Of a stretch of DNA of 64,000 nt, positions 45,149 to 55,324 are shown piece after piece (position 1 is the first letter of the stretch; each line of letters opens with the position of its first letter). The translations under genes and the position numbers were made by a program. Origin of the DNA: Cardinalis cardinalis (taxonomy: Eukaryota > Chordata > Aves > Passeriformes > Cardinalidae); assembly GCA_014549065.1 (NCBI GenBank), contig JACDOX010000144.1:1145174-1209173 (forward strand). Reading direction: 5' to 3'. Below the pieces are notes generated by a model. That model did not search any database. It was not told the origin of the DNA and was given only the letters and a program-made list of their open reading frames with translations.

Positions 45149-45760
45149 TGTCAGGATCTCTAGCTGGTCAGAGTGACCCCGAGAAAAGTTGGNAAGTCTC
45201 TTTTCCCAGCCCAGTGCTTGAAGAAGGAGTCAGAACTCTTNATTTCTCACTCTCAAGGTTGTTTATTGTNTCTTATCNATAAAATTCTTTCTCCTGCCCT
45301 GCCGAGGTCCATCCAGCAGGACAGTTCCAGGCACTCTGCCTGCCCCCAGGGCAGTGTTATGTCTTTATACTAAAAACTACGTGTACAATGTTTACAATTA
45401 CTTCCCAACACCTATCACCTATGTTAGACAGTGAGCTGCTACTGTAAACCAATCCAAAAGTGCCACCATCACAGCAGGAAATGGAGGCCCAGAAGAAGAA
45501 GGAGAAAGGCTGGACACGCCCAGATCCCTCCATCTTGCCCCTCTGAATCCCCATACCAAAAACCCCAAAATCTACTTTTCCACCCCGTGATAACTTCACT
45601 AATANTCTACCTAAACTGGTGTGGCTTGCTGATCTTCACATAAAGTTGGTAACTTGCTCCATGGGTCATAATCAAACCCACAGGTGTTTTGGGCTTCTGA
45701 GCCCCCTGGCAGGGGTCCTGGCAATTCTGGACAGCCAGAGGGATGTCCTGGGTTCCCACA
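45149..45760 (-). mobile_element. Solo ERV LTR (family 4, copy 2) with 5 bp TSD
   Basis: The plus strand runs from TGTCAGGATCTC at 45149 to GGGTTCCCACA at 45760 (612 bp, TG...CA ends). It is flanked by a perfect CCAAG duplication (45144-45148 and 45761-45765). The 5 bp size is typical of ERVL-class integration. The minus-sense AATAAA lies at 45262-45267 and the TATA-like TATAAAGACA around 45360-45370. There is no adjacent retroviral internal sequence. Confidence 0.93.
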
Positions 45761-45765
45761 CCAAG

Positions 45766-46119
45766 GAATGAGGAAGGGCCTTTCTGCCAGGAGAGGTGCT
45801 TCAAAGTGGCCATGGATGTTTTTGTGCAGAGGATCAAAGGGTGTTCCCTGTGCTCCCAAACCTGCAGTGTGAAGGGAACAAAGCCCCTGACTCCAACAGG
45901 TTACTTATAATTCTCCTGTTTTATTTTTATTATTATTTTTCTGTGCATATTAATTGTGGTACAATAGCAAAAAGTTTAAGAGACTCCAGAATGGGCAGCC
46001 AGATGATTGTGAGGTGTTTTTAGCAAAGGTTTTTCTTTAATCTGATGTAATTTATGTGATTCTTAAGAAACTTAACATAAAGGAATGGCAACCTACAGCA
46101 CATACAGCAACAGATCCAG
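45766..46119. other. Non-genic sequence
   Basis: No gene or named repeat is recognised. Confidence 0.35.
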
Positions 46120-47475
46120 ATGGATGAAAACATGGAAGAGTTGAGTTATGCACCTGCCAGACTTGAAGAAACTAATTATGCAAGTCCTAATTTTTATGGC
46201 ATATCAAATTTAAATTGGTTCCTGGATGTCTGATAGGGAATAACATTTGGTGGGAATTGTATGAGGACCAGAGAAGGACAAACATAGTTCCTACATTTGG
46301 AAAGGGGAGAGGCAGCCCCAGGGAACTATAGACCAGTCATTTTAACCCAGAAAAATAATAGATTAAATTATTAATTCATTTATAAGCACCTGGAGGATAA
46401 TAAAAATAAGAGGTGCAGTCAACATGGACTTGCAAAGAACAATATCTGTCATATTAATCTAATTTTCTTCCTTATAAAAGCCACCTGCCATAGTGGTTTA
46501 GGAGGATGCAGCAGCTGTGATGTATCTTGATTTTAATATCATCCCACTGCATTTTCTTAGAAGCAAACAAGGAAAATATGATCTAGTGGAAGTCCTGAAT
46601 CAGGATGGGCCCTCAGTTGGCTGAGGAGTCACACATGAATAGTTCTCCTCTAAACTGGAAGGACATTAGGATTGGAGTCCCACATTACTTCAATATTTTC
46701 ATTATCCATGTGGATGATGTACTGAGGTGCACATCTATAAAATTTGCAAGTGACACTTTGCTGGAAGGGACTGCNAGCAGTTTGGGAGACAGGATTGGAA
46801 TTTAAAAGGATTCTGATTCATCAGAGGAGCAGCAGGAAATCAACAAGATGAAATTCAATAGGACAATGGTGCAAATGACTCCTCAGGAAGGAGAAACCAC
46901 AGCTGTGTCCGTGAACGGGAGAAAAACTGCCCTGATGGAAAAGTGGAAACTGCCCTGATGGGAAAGGAAAAGGCTCTGGGGTTCTGGTACTTGCCAGGAT
47001 GAATGGGAATTTCCAGTGAGGAGAGGAAATCTCCTCTGGAAGGCAGCACCAGGCAGGTCCCCCATCCTGCTGGGCTGGGACTGGGGGGGCTTCAGCTGGG
47101 CAGGGAGGGTTGGGGCACCCATTTCCTGATGGGCACAGGGTGCAGAGATCCAAACAGATGCCAGCAAGGAGGGGAGAAGCTCCAGGAAACAGGACCTGTG
47201 AGAAAAGCTGAAATAGTTAAACCTTAATAAAAAAGGACTGAAAGAGGCCACAGTGCAGTTCAGTGATGGGCTGCAGGACACCTCAGTGGGTTCTGAGGGT
47301 GTAAGACAGTTAGCCTGAGGTTTAATTCCCAACAGGAAGGAGAACTGTGTTAAAGTAAGAAATTTTAGCTCTTTAATCAACTAGAAAGGACAGCCATGAA
47401 TTATCCTTTCCTGAGTGCTTTAAAGAATACTTTAATAAGCTTTCTGTTGATGGACATCTAGATCAGGGCTGTTAC
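46120..47475 (+). mobile_element. Ancient CR1-clade LINE (RT domain to 3' region), about 1.35 kb
   Basis: This is the longest ancient LINE here. A plus-strand frame gives NYRPVILT at 46324-46347 (CR1-type NYRPVSLT), then HLEDN and SQHG. After frame shifts, 46674-46775 reads GVPHYFNIFIIHVDDVLRCT then SIKFASDT, matching the GPLLFNIFINDLD...KFADDTKL region. The catalytic F-A-D-D box is F-A-S-D at 46743-46754, so it is inactive. AAATCAACAAGATGAAATTC (about 46838) is the next conserved block. The 3' half to about 47475 is weaker but keeps block order. Confidence 0.8.
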
Positions 47476-48879
47476 ATTTCTTTAAGCTGAGAAGTGACTT
47501 CCATTTCAATTGGGATCCCAATCTCTGTCTTTGGAAGTGATCAGAAAGCCATCCTGGAGATAAATCTCTCTGTCAGAAACTCCATCAAAATCAATGCAGC
47601 TCCATACAATACTGAAATAGATTTAAGGAAAAAATAAATTGTGTTCAGAAGAGTTGTAAGTACATTAACAACCAATGTATGTTAATCCTTTCNTATCAAT
47701 CCAATGGTAAAATAATAACATCCAAAAATAAAGTTTTTCTGCTTCTATTTCAATTTTGAAAAAGAGTTCAGTGTCTGAAATCTCCTCTGGCTTTTTTTCC
47801 CCCCCCTCAATTATATAATTTGGGATAATAAGAAGTAATACTTCTCACAAGCCTTTCCTTACTTTAACCATAATAGCTACAATATTCTTCCTACTCTTCC
47901 TACCCACAGCAGACTTCTTCATAAATAAAGGCTGTGGGAGTCTGGTACTTCACACATGAATATCCTGTCTTTCCCCATGCTCCTCACAATGGTAATCCCT
48001 GCCATGGTTATTATTTATTCAAAAGGTAATGAATAATAATAAATAATGTAGATGATTACTGAGGTGTGATTAATGAATAATGATAAATAATGGGGGGGGA
48101 AGTATTGTTGCTTGTCAGATAATATCTATTTATTACAAACCATGAAGTAGGGCAGGAAAGCCTCATGCAGTGATGAAATAACCACAGTCTTTCACCATTT
48201 TCAGGAGGGTTGAAGGCTCTTAGAGTCAAATTTTCTCCAAAATGCTCCATTTTCTATGCATTGATTCCCCTTAACAATCTGCATCATGGTAAAACTGCTA
48301 GAGGCAGAGAAATGGCACAAATTTACCCCTTCTTTTGGGTGGTTAAATAAGCAAGAAACTCTTCTGAAAATCAAATCAGCATTTCAGGTGCTGAGGTCTT
48401 GGATATTTAATTCTGAGGGTTTAGTNTGAGTGCATTATTTTCCTTAAGATTGGCCTCACATAGCCAATTACACACATCCCACAGTCTACCACAGTGATAG
48501 AAAGATCATCAGCTGAAAGAAAGAAGAAGGAAAAATGAGGAAGCAAGTCCTGCTTTTGATTCTCATCTTAATGGTAATGAGAAAAATTGTGGCTAATTAC
48601 AAGGGTTAATTGGCGTTTGCACAGGTGCAGATGTGACATGTAAGCACACACTCTGCTACAGATNTTGAAACCTAGTGTTAATTTCCTAAGGAATTATTTT
48701 GATTTAACAAAACACAGGCACCTGAACTGGATGTAAACAGGCTCAGTGGCTTAGAACAGGCAGGAATCTGCTCAGGGCATCCAGGTCTTGCACTAAAACC
48801 TGCAATCACATTCCTGGGGAGGAGACTGAGTTGGTTCCTCTCTTACAGGTGAAAATCTGGAAGAATAGTGAGGAAACTG
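47476..48879. other. Non-genic; AT-rich
   Basis: No gene is recognised. ATAATAATAAATAATG-type AT-rich runs lie at 48007-48095. The rest appears single-copy. Confidence 0.4.
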
Positions 48880-49060
48880 GAATTGCAGTGGCACAGGGTG
48901 CCCAGAGAAGCTGTGGCTGCCCCATCCCTGGCAGTATTCAAGGGCAAGCTGGATGAAATTTNGGGCACCCTGGAATAGTGGAAGGTGTCCCTGCCATGGC
49001 AGGGGTGGAATGAGATCTTTCGAGCCTTTTCCTCCTCAAACCATTGTGTGATTCTGAAAC
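48880..49060 (+). mobile_element. CR1 LINE 3' fragment
   Basis: GGCACAGGGTGCCCAGAGAA, GCTGTGGCTGCCCCATCCCT, GGTGTCCCTGCCATGGCAGG, CCTCAAACCATTGTGTGATT. Plus orientation, about 180 bp. Confidence 0.92.
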
Positions 49061-50987
49061 AATTGGGTTTTCTCAAGCTTCATCCCTGNCCTGAGCAAAG
49101 GTGCAGTTTCCTCTGGTTGTTGCCAAGGCTGCAGAGCCGTGGTCAGGCTGTGTCTGCAGCAGGCAGGGGTTTGTGTCTGACACCACAAAAGGCAGAAATA
49201 AAAGAATACTTTTCATTTTATTGAGGTGCAGCAGAGAATGGAGCACACTGGTGTGAGAGGCTCCCTCATTCTGTTCCAGGGAGGAGCTGGGCAGCACCAC
49301 TGGGTTCTTGATAAACATCTGGTGGTGATTTACTGATTTCCAGATTTTACTTCCATTTAACAGCTGGATCAGCNTCCACTGCTCATCTCTTAAGGGCTGC
49401 AGCAGAACCCTTTGGTATGTAAACAGCCTGGCAAGAAATCAGTAAGAGAATGGGTTGGGAAGAGGAGGAAAATTTTCAGATGATACCAGCAAACCCTGCC
49501 AAGATCAGTTTTCCTCCTTTGGGATTATTTGATGCATCAGTCTGCAAACTGAAGCAGAAAAGACACAAGAAAAAATATGGAAAGGAGAGGCTGNAGGGTA
49601 CCAGGCTCTTCTGCAGTTCTATGAATGATTTGGTGATTAATAACAGGAAGCTCACTGAGCTCCTTGTGAGATTTGCCACCTCTCAGGCTTTGTGCTCTTA
49701 ATCCATTTGATAGCCTTTAGGACATTGTTTCTCTTTTCAAATGGAAAATTGCTTAAAAAATATGGAAGTTCCATCACAAATTAAATATACAGCTGCACAG
49801 AAATAAGGCCAAACCTCTGAGCCTCATTAATTTGTTTCCTCCCCATTTTGGTTGTTGATAGCACATGGAAGAAGTGTATTTTCATTTCTCAGTTCAATTG
49901 CTTTTTGCCATCAGTTCANGCACCATGTCCAGGTGTTGTGCAGACCACAGGCTGAGAAATAGNTCTTCAGAGACTGTGCCATGAGAGAGCAAATGTGGTT
50001 AACAGAAGTGGGAAAGTTCCTGAATGACCTCCAGTCAACCCTTTTGCTTTCCAGTAGGGTCAGGAAGATCAATGCTTTTGAAGACATGAACTTGCCTGGT
50101 CTGTTTTTAAAAGCCTCCAGCGATGGTGATTTCACATTTTCCCCAGGCACAGCAGGAAGAGCTCTGAGAGCTCAGCTACCTTGAAAATTGAGGCTGAGCA
50201 AGGCAGAGTTTTCCTTCCATCCNTGAAGACCTTGGAAAAGCAGAAAAGCAGGCAGGAAAAGCCCAGAGAGAGCCACGAATGCCCCTGTGGGAAGGCAGCA
50301 GCTGGCAGCCACCTCAGCCTCAGCNTGTGGAGATGAATTGCAGGTGCTTCCACCCCATAAGTCTATGAAGTTTCCTTTCACTTTAATATTTATGGGAAGC
50401 CACTCTAACATATCAAAGGTGTGCTCATCTTTACTCCATTACTCATGAGAGAGATAACTCAATATGTCAAAGATGCCCTGATCAAGGGGCAATTTCTCTT
50501 CTCCCCATGCCAAATGCAGACCAGGTGGAAATGGATGCATCTCCAGGAAAATTGTATCTTTTCATGCTGGCACTGAGCAGAGCCCTCTTGCTCAGTCNAC
50601 TGGAACATTTCCCAGATACCAATGTCAGCTCCTCAGCTCAATCCAGTGCACATCACATGGCCCTTTTCTTTAAGCAGCCCTACAGAAAGAACAGACTGGA
50701 ATCGTGCTTTCATGCCTTAGTACTTTGTTTAAGAGCATGAAATTGTCTCTTGGTGAGAAAGATGGAGGCTTTCAAGCTGGCAAAGAAGAGACATTTTTAA
50801 GCACTTTAACCCAGAGGGATGTAATAGCTGCTGAGGCTGGGATTCATCTCCCTTCCCTTCAGAAGAGGAGCAGGGAGAGGGCTGGGATAATCACCCCAAT
50901 CTCTCTTCAGCCTGGGGCTGTGGGTGCCTCCCCAGAGGATCCCTCTGACCCAGATTAGAGCCAGTTCTGGAGAGGGAAATGAGGCAT
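49061..50987. other. Non-genic sequence
   Basis: No gene or named repeat is recognised. Frames of 60-85 codons are scattered without domains. Confidence 0.4.
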
Positions 50988-51609
50988 TGTAGGAGCGTCA
51001 GGGGGTAGGAGGGTTGGGACAGATGGAGATGAGAGATCTCTGCAGCCAGGTCTGGAACTTGGGGTTTATTGCAAAGGGCCTGGGTGCAGGGCCCTGCTGG
51101 GAGCTGCCAGCCACAGCTCAGAGCAGGGACAGAGAAGAGAGGGGGAGAGAGGATGAGAGGGTAAGAGAGTAAAAGCATAAAAGAGTAAAAAGGAGCAAGA
51201 GAGCGAAGTTCTTGTTACAATACAATAAATCTTCTTTTGTATTGAATATGCTGATTCTCACTAACCAATCTAGTACAAGATACAAATCTTATAGCATTTC
51301 TATACAGCTTATAAGAATTACTACATTACTATATTGTGCTACATTTTAAACCCTACAAACTCCTCTTTGGGCCCCTTCTACCAAGCTGTAGGGTCTGCTC
51401 TGACCCTTGGGCCTGTCTGCAAGCAGAGGGTGTTGTTCCATCAAAAGGGGATCACCTTCAGCCGGCCACACCATTGTTTTCCAGTTGTTCAGTAACTGAG
51501 GGATCTCAAAGCTGCTTTCATTTCAATCTCACTTATAGTTTCCATATTCTCAAAATCTTTTGCCAGACAATCATATTGANAAGGCTTTCCTGTTTCATCT
51601 TCCCCAACA
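50988..51609 (-). mobile_element. Solo ERVK-like LTR with perfect 6 bp TSD
   Basis: The element runs from TGTAGGAGCGTC (50988) to CCCCAACA (51609), 622 bp with TG...CA ends. It is flanked by a perfect AGGCAT duplication (50982-50987 and 51610-51615). A 6 bp duplication is typical of ERVK-class integrase. In minus sense the start is TGTTGGGGAAGATG, an AATAAA lies at the complement of 51065-51070 (GCAATAAACCCC), and U5 is C-rich. No internal proviral sequence is present. Confidence 0.95.
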
Positions 51610-51615
51610 AGGCAT

Positions 51616-52459
51616 CTTTCAGGGGAGCCTTCTGCTGCTGGCTGCAGAGGCAGCCTGGTGTGACCACATCAGCCTCAGGGGTTGAACACCTAGATGGTTA
51701 AATTAAGGAAATGAGTCTCCCTCTGCCTGGCATGCAGAATTCCAGCAGTTCAAATCCCTGTGCACTAAGAGCAGTTTATGAAATTCTGCTTCAACCTTGT
51801 GTCAAGTTCTGAGAAATAAAAAAAAAACAAAAACCCGTGGGAAAATATCCTTGTGAAGCCATTTTATTTCAACATTTTAAAAAATGGAGAAATTCTGGGG
51901 TGCTCCCAGCCCCAAAAGTTGCTTTGGAAATCCCAGGGANATTCCATGCACAAGCCAGTCTTAGGGAAGGAAACCAGAAAAAAAGAACAATCTTTGGAAA
52001 TAAAATTGCATAGGGAATAGAAAATGAGCAATGAAGCTTCAAAAACTCTCTTTTTTTCTTCCCTTTTTGAATCTCAGAATTCCTCTGGCTTCATTATTAT
52101 CTGTCATACTTAGGAAGGCTTAGTATGGGTTTTCATTGACCTTTGGGGTTTTGTTGTTGCTGTTGTTGTTTTGGGGTTTTGTTTTGGTGTGTTGGTTTTT
52201 TTTTTGTTTTGTTTTGTTGACTTATTACTCTCCCCTTTTTCTGTATTCCTGCATCTCTAAGTAAATCCAAGAGAGCTTTATTATTTATGAAGTATCATAA
52301 GTATCTCTGGTGCTTTATACACCAGTACAAATGCATTCTCTTCCCTCAAAGGGGCTCAGTTTCCAGAAGACACCAAAGCCTGTAGAACAGGTGGAGGAAT
52401 GGGAACATCACCAGGGCATTGGGATGGTGAGGGCAGCACCATCAACATTTCTGTGGGAG
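51616..52459. other. Non-genic; T/G-rich run
   Basis: No gene is recognised. 52139-52225 is T/G-rich low complexity (TTTTGGGGTTTTG, GTTGTTGTTG and GTTTTGTTTTG units). Confidence 0.4.
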
Positions 52460-52558
52460 AGGCTGGTGCCTTGTGGGGTCCCTGCCCATGGCAGGGGTTT
52501 GGAATGAGATTGGCCTTAAGGTCCCTTCCAGCCCAAACCATTCTGGGATTCTGTGATC
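52460..52558 (+). mobile_element. CR1 LINE 3' terminus (about 100 bp)
   Basis: GGTCCCTGCCCATGGCAGGG, TAAGGTCCCTTCCAGCCCAA, ACCATTCTGGGATTCTGTGA. Only the last part of CR1 is present. Its 3' end faces the 3' end of the CR1 at 52649-52806. Confidence 0.9.
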
Positions 52559-52648
52559 TTCTCTAAAGGGAGGACTGTACATTTGATAGCCTTCAACCTG
52601 AAATGCAAACAANGAAAAGAGAAGATGAGGACCAGTGGTCATTTTAAC

Positions 52649-52806
52649 ATAGAATCATAAAATCCTAGAATGGTTTGGGTTTGAAGAGACCTTAAAGCTC
52701 ATCTCNTTCCCCCCANCCTNCCATGNNCAGGGGCACCTTCCACTATCCNAGCCCTGTCCAGCCTGGCCTTGGACACTTCCAGGGATCCAAGGGCAGCCNG
52801 TGGGCA
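52649..52806 (-). mobile_element. CR1 LINE 3' fragment, inverted relative to its neighbour
   Basis: CATAGAATCATAAAATCCTA, GAATGGTTTGGGTTTGAAGA, GGGGCACCTTCCACTATCC, GTCCAGCCTGGCCTTGGACA, CTTCCAGGGATCC. It is minus orientation, starting 90 bp after the plus-oriented CR1 tail. It contains seven ambiguous bases. Confidence 0.92.
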
Positions 52807-54364
52807 ACATTTTATTTATGTTTCATGAGGGGTTACTTCGAACAAGCTCAGTTTTGTCGTGGGGGTTGAGTGGCAGCTGTCACCTGCATTCTTTAATCAG
52901 GAGAAACAGAGTCCATCCTCCCCCCACAATGTGAACCCAAGTTCAATGGCAACTTGAGTGTTCCATGGGGACAAGAGGAGACTGGAACACTCCAGCAGAG
53001 CTCATTTGGATGCCACCTGGATGTAATGCAGCACTGTCAGTAGGAATGTTCTCNCTCTTCTCTGAAAGGAACATTTTGAGTGTTGCCTGTGTGGAAGGTA
53101 AAGAGGCCGAGACAATCAATGTGTTGAAGTACATGGCTTTGAATGGGGTGGGGAGATGGAAAGTCATTGAGGAATAAAAAATGTTTCTGGGTACTGATGA
53201 AGTACATCCTCTGCTGTGCAGTCTTGGAGCAAGCATGATCTATTTTGGCTAAAATGACTATGGGATGTTTTCACAATGCAGAAAAGGAAAAAGCTGGAAT
53301 TGCTGCTTTTAAATCAGAAAGTGAGAAAAGGAAGATGATGCATGCAAGTGAGGCAGATACCATCTCAAACACTTCTTTGTTGGCTCTGTGTTATGAGAAT
53401 AAGCACTGCAGCACCTGTGGACACAAAATGCAGCAGGCTGCACACCTCCATGGCCCTGCACACAGCAGCACATGTACACACTCCTCCTGCATCCTACATC
53501 AGTTCTGTTGTATTTTCCAGCTCCAAAGCTGCTTAGGGGGCTCTCCTGACTACACACAGACAAGATATACACAGCACAAACTGTGCATTCTGCTCAGTGA
53601 CACAACAATTTGCCATTTAANTCATTATCACAATAAGTACTATGGGTGCTGGGACGTATTTCATCATCCTACATGAGCAGGTGGGAGGGGAAAATGGAAC
53701 CACCCCAAAACCAGACCCACTAAGATCTCCCTGGGTTTATACAGGGATATTCTCAGAGCTCCTGTACATGCATCCATCACCCCAAAACTCACATGGCTAC
53801 ANATCCTAAATTTCCATTCCTTCCTTCACCCAGGAACAAACCTCCATCTAAACTTAGGTAACTCTACCCAAACCTCAGCTGCCATCTATTTACTCCCACA
53901 CACTCCCTTCCATAGACAAAAAAAATTCCCATCACTGCATTCCTTCTTACCCTGCAGTCAGAAATAAGTCCCAGGAAGCTGCCAGAGGTTTAGAAGCTAA
54001 GCCAGCCATGCACAGCTCCACTGCTGCTGACATTACCAGACAGCATTAATTTAATTCCACTCAGTTATGCTTTTAAATTTGATTTGAAAAATGTGTCATA
54101 AAATACCATTAAGTACAGTGCAGCATTTTGAAGCAGGCTGTGATGTTCCCTGCACTGACAAAGTCATGGGGAAGGGAATGTAATTTTCATAGCTAAGTAC
54201 TGGGGGGCATGTTGGGAGAGATTCCTTTAGAGAGTGGGTTGAGTGAATCAAGAATCTTGAATAAACATTATATTCACTAAATAATGTCACGGTGTAGCAG
54301 ATCCAGAGACCTCTGATTTCATGCTTTAAGGCCAAGGGTTGATGGAGAATGAAAAGGTTAATAC
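52807..54364. other. Non-genic sequence
   Basis: No gene is recognised. A 143-codon plus-strand frame at 53245-53676 has many C and H residues but no spaced zinc-finger or other motif, so it is not called. Confidence 0.4.
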
Positions 54365-54412
54365 AAAGGGGAGAGGAGAGGAGAGGAGAGGAGAGGAGAG
54401 GAGAGGAGAGGA
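54365..54412. repeat. (GGAGA)n pentanucleotide array, truncated by gap
   Basis: About nine perfect GGAGA units run into the gap. The strand is pure purine. Confidence 0.97.
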
Positions 54413-55324
54413 NNNNNNNNNNNNNNNNNNNNNNNNNNNNNNNNNNNNNNNNNNNNNNNNNNNNNNNNNNNNNNNNNNNNNNNNNNNNNNNNNNNNNNNN
54501 NNNNNNNNNNNNNNNNNNNNNNNNNNNNNNNNNNNNNNNNNNNNNNNNNNNNNNNNNNNNNNNNNNNNNNNNNNNNNNNNNNNNNNNNNNNNNNNNNNNN
54601 NNNNNNNNNNNNNNNNNNNNNNNNNNNNNNNNNNNNNNNNNNNNNNNNNNNNNNNNNNNNNNNNNNNNNNNNNNNNNNNNNNNNNNNNNNNNNNNNNNNN
54701 NNNNNNNNNNNNNNNNNNNNNNNNNNNNNNNNNNNNNNNNNNNNNNNNNNNNNNNNNNNNNNNNNNNNNNNNNNNNNNNNNNNNNNNNNNNNNNNNNNNN
54801 NNNNNNNNNNNNNNNNNNNNNNNNNNNNNNNNNNNNNNNNNNNNNNNNNNNNNNNNNNNNNNNNNNNNNNNNNNNNNNNNNNNNNNNNNNNNNNNNNNNN
54901 NNNNNNNNNNNNNNNNNNNNNNNNNNNNNNNNNNNNNNNNNNNNNNNNNNNNNNNNNNNNNNNNNNNNNNNNNNNNNNNNNNNNNNNNNNNNNNNNNNNN
55001 NNNNNNNNNNNNNNNNNNNNNNNNNNNNNNNNNNNNNNNNNNNNNNNNNNNNNNNNNNNNNNNNNNNNNNNNNNNNNNNNNNNNNNNNNNNNNNNNNNNN
55101 NNNNNNNNNNNNNNNNNNNNNNNNNNNNNNNNNNNNNNNNNNNNNNNNNNNNNNNNNNNNNNNNNNNNNNNNNNNNNNNNNNNNNNNNNNNNNNNNNNNN
55201 NNNNNNNNNNNNNNNNNNNNNNNNNNNNNNNNNNNNNNNNNNNNNNNNNNNNNNNNNNNNNNNNNNNNNNNNNNNNNNNNNNNNNNNNNNNNNNNNNNNN
55301 NNNNNNNNNNNNNNNNNNNNNNNN
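54413..55324. other. Assembly gap (912 n)
   Basis: Unknown bases. The right flank (ATCAGTTAATTGTC) is not repeat, so the array ends within the gap. Any open frame spanning this gap is an artefact. Confidence 0.99.

Noticed and set aside
39660..45760. A 6.1 kb provirus with two LTRs
   Set aside because: Each LTR has its own flanking duplication and no retroviral coding trace lies between them.
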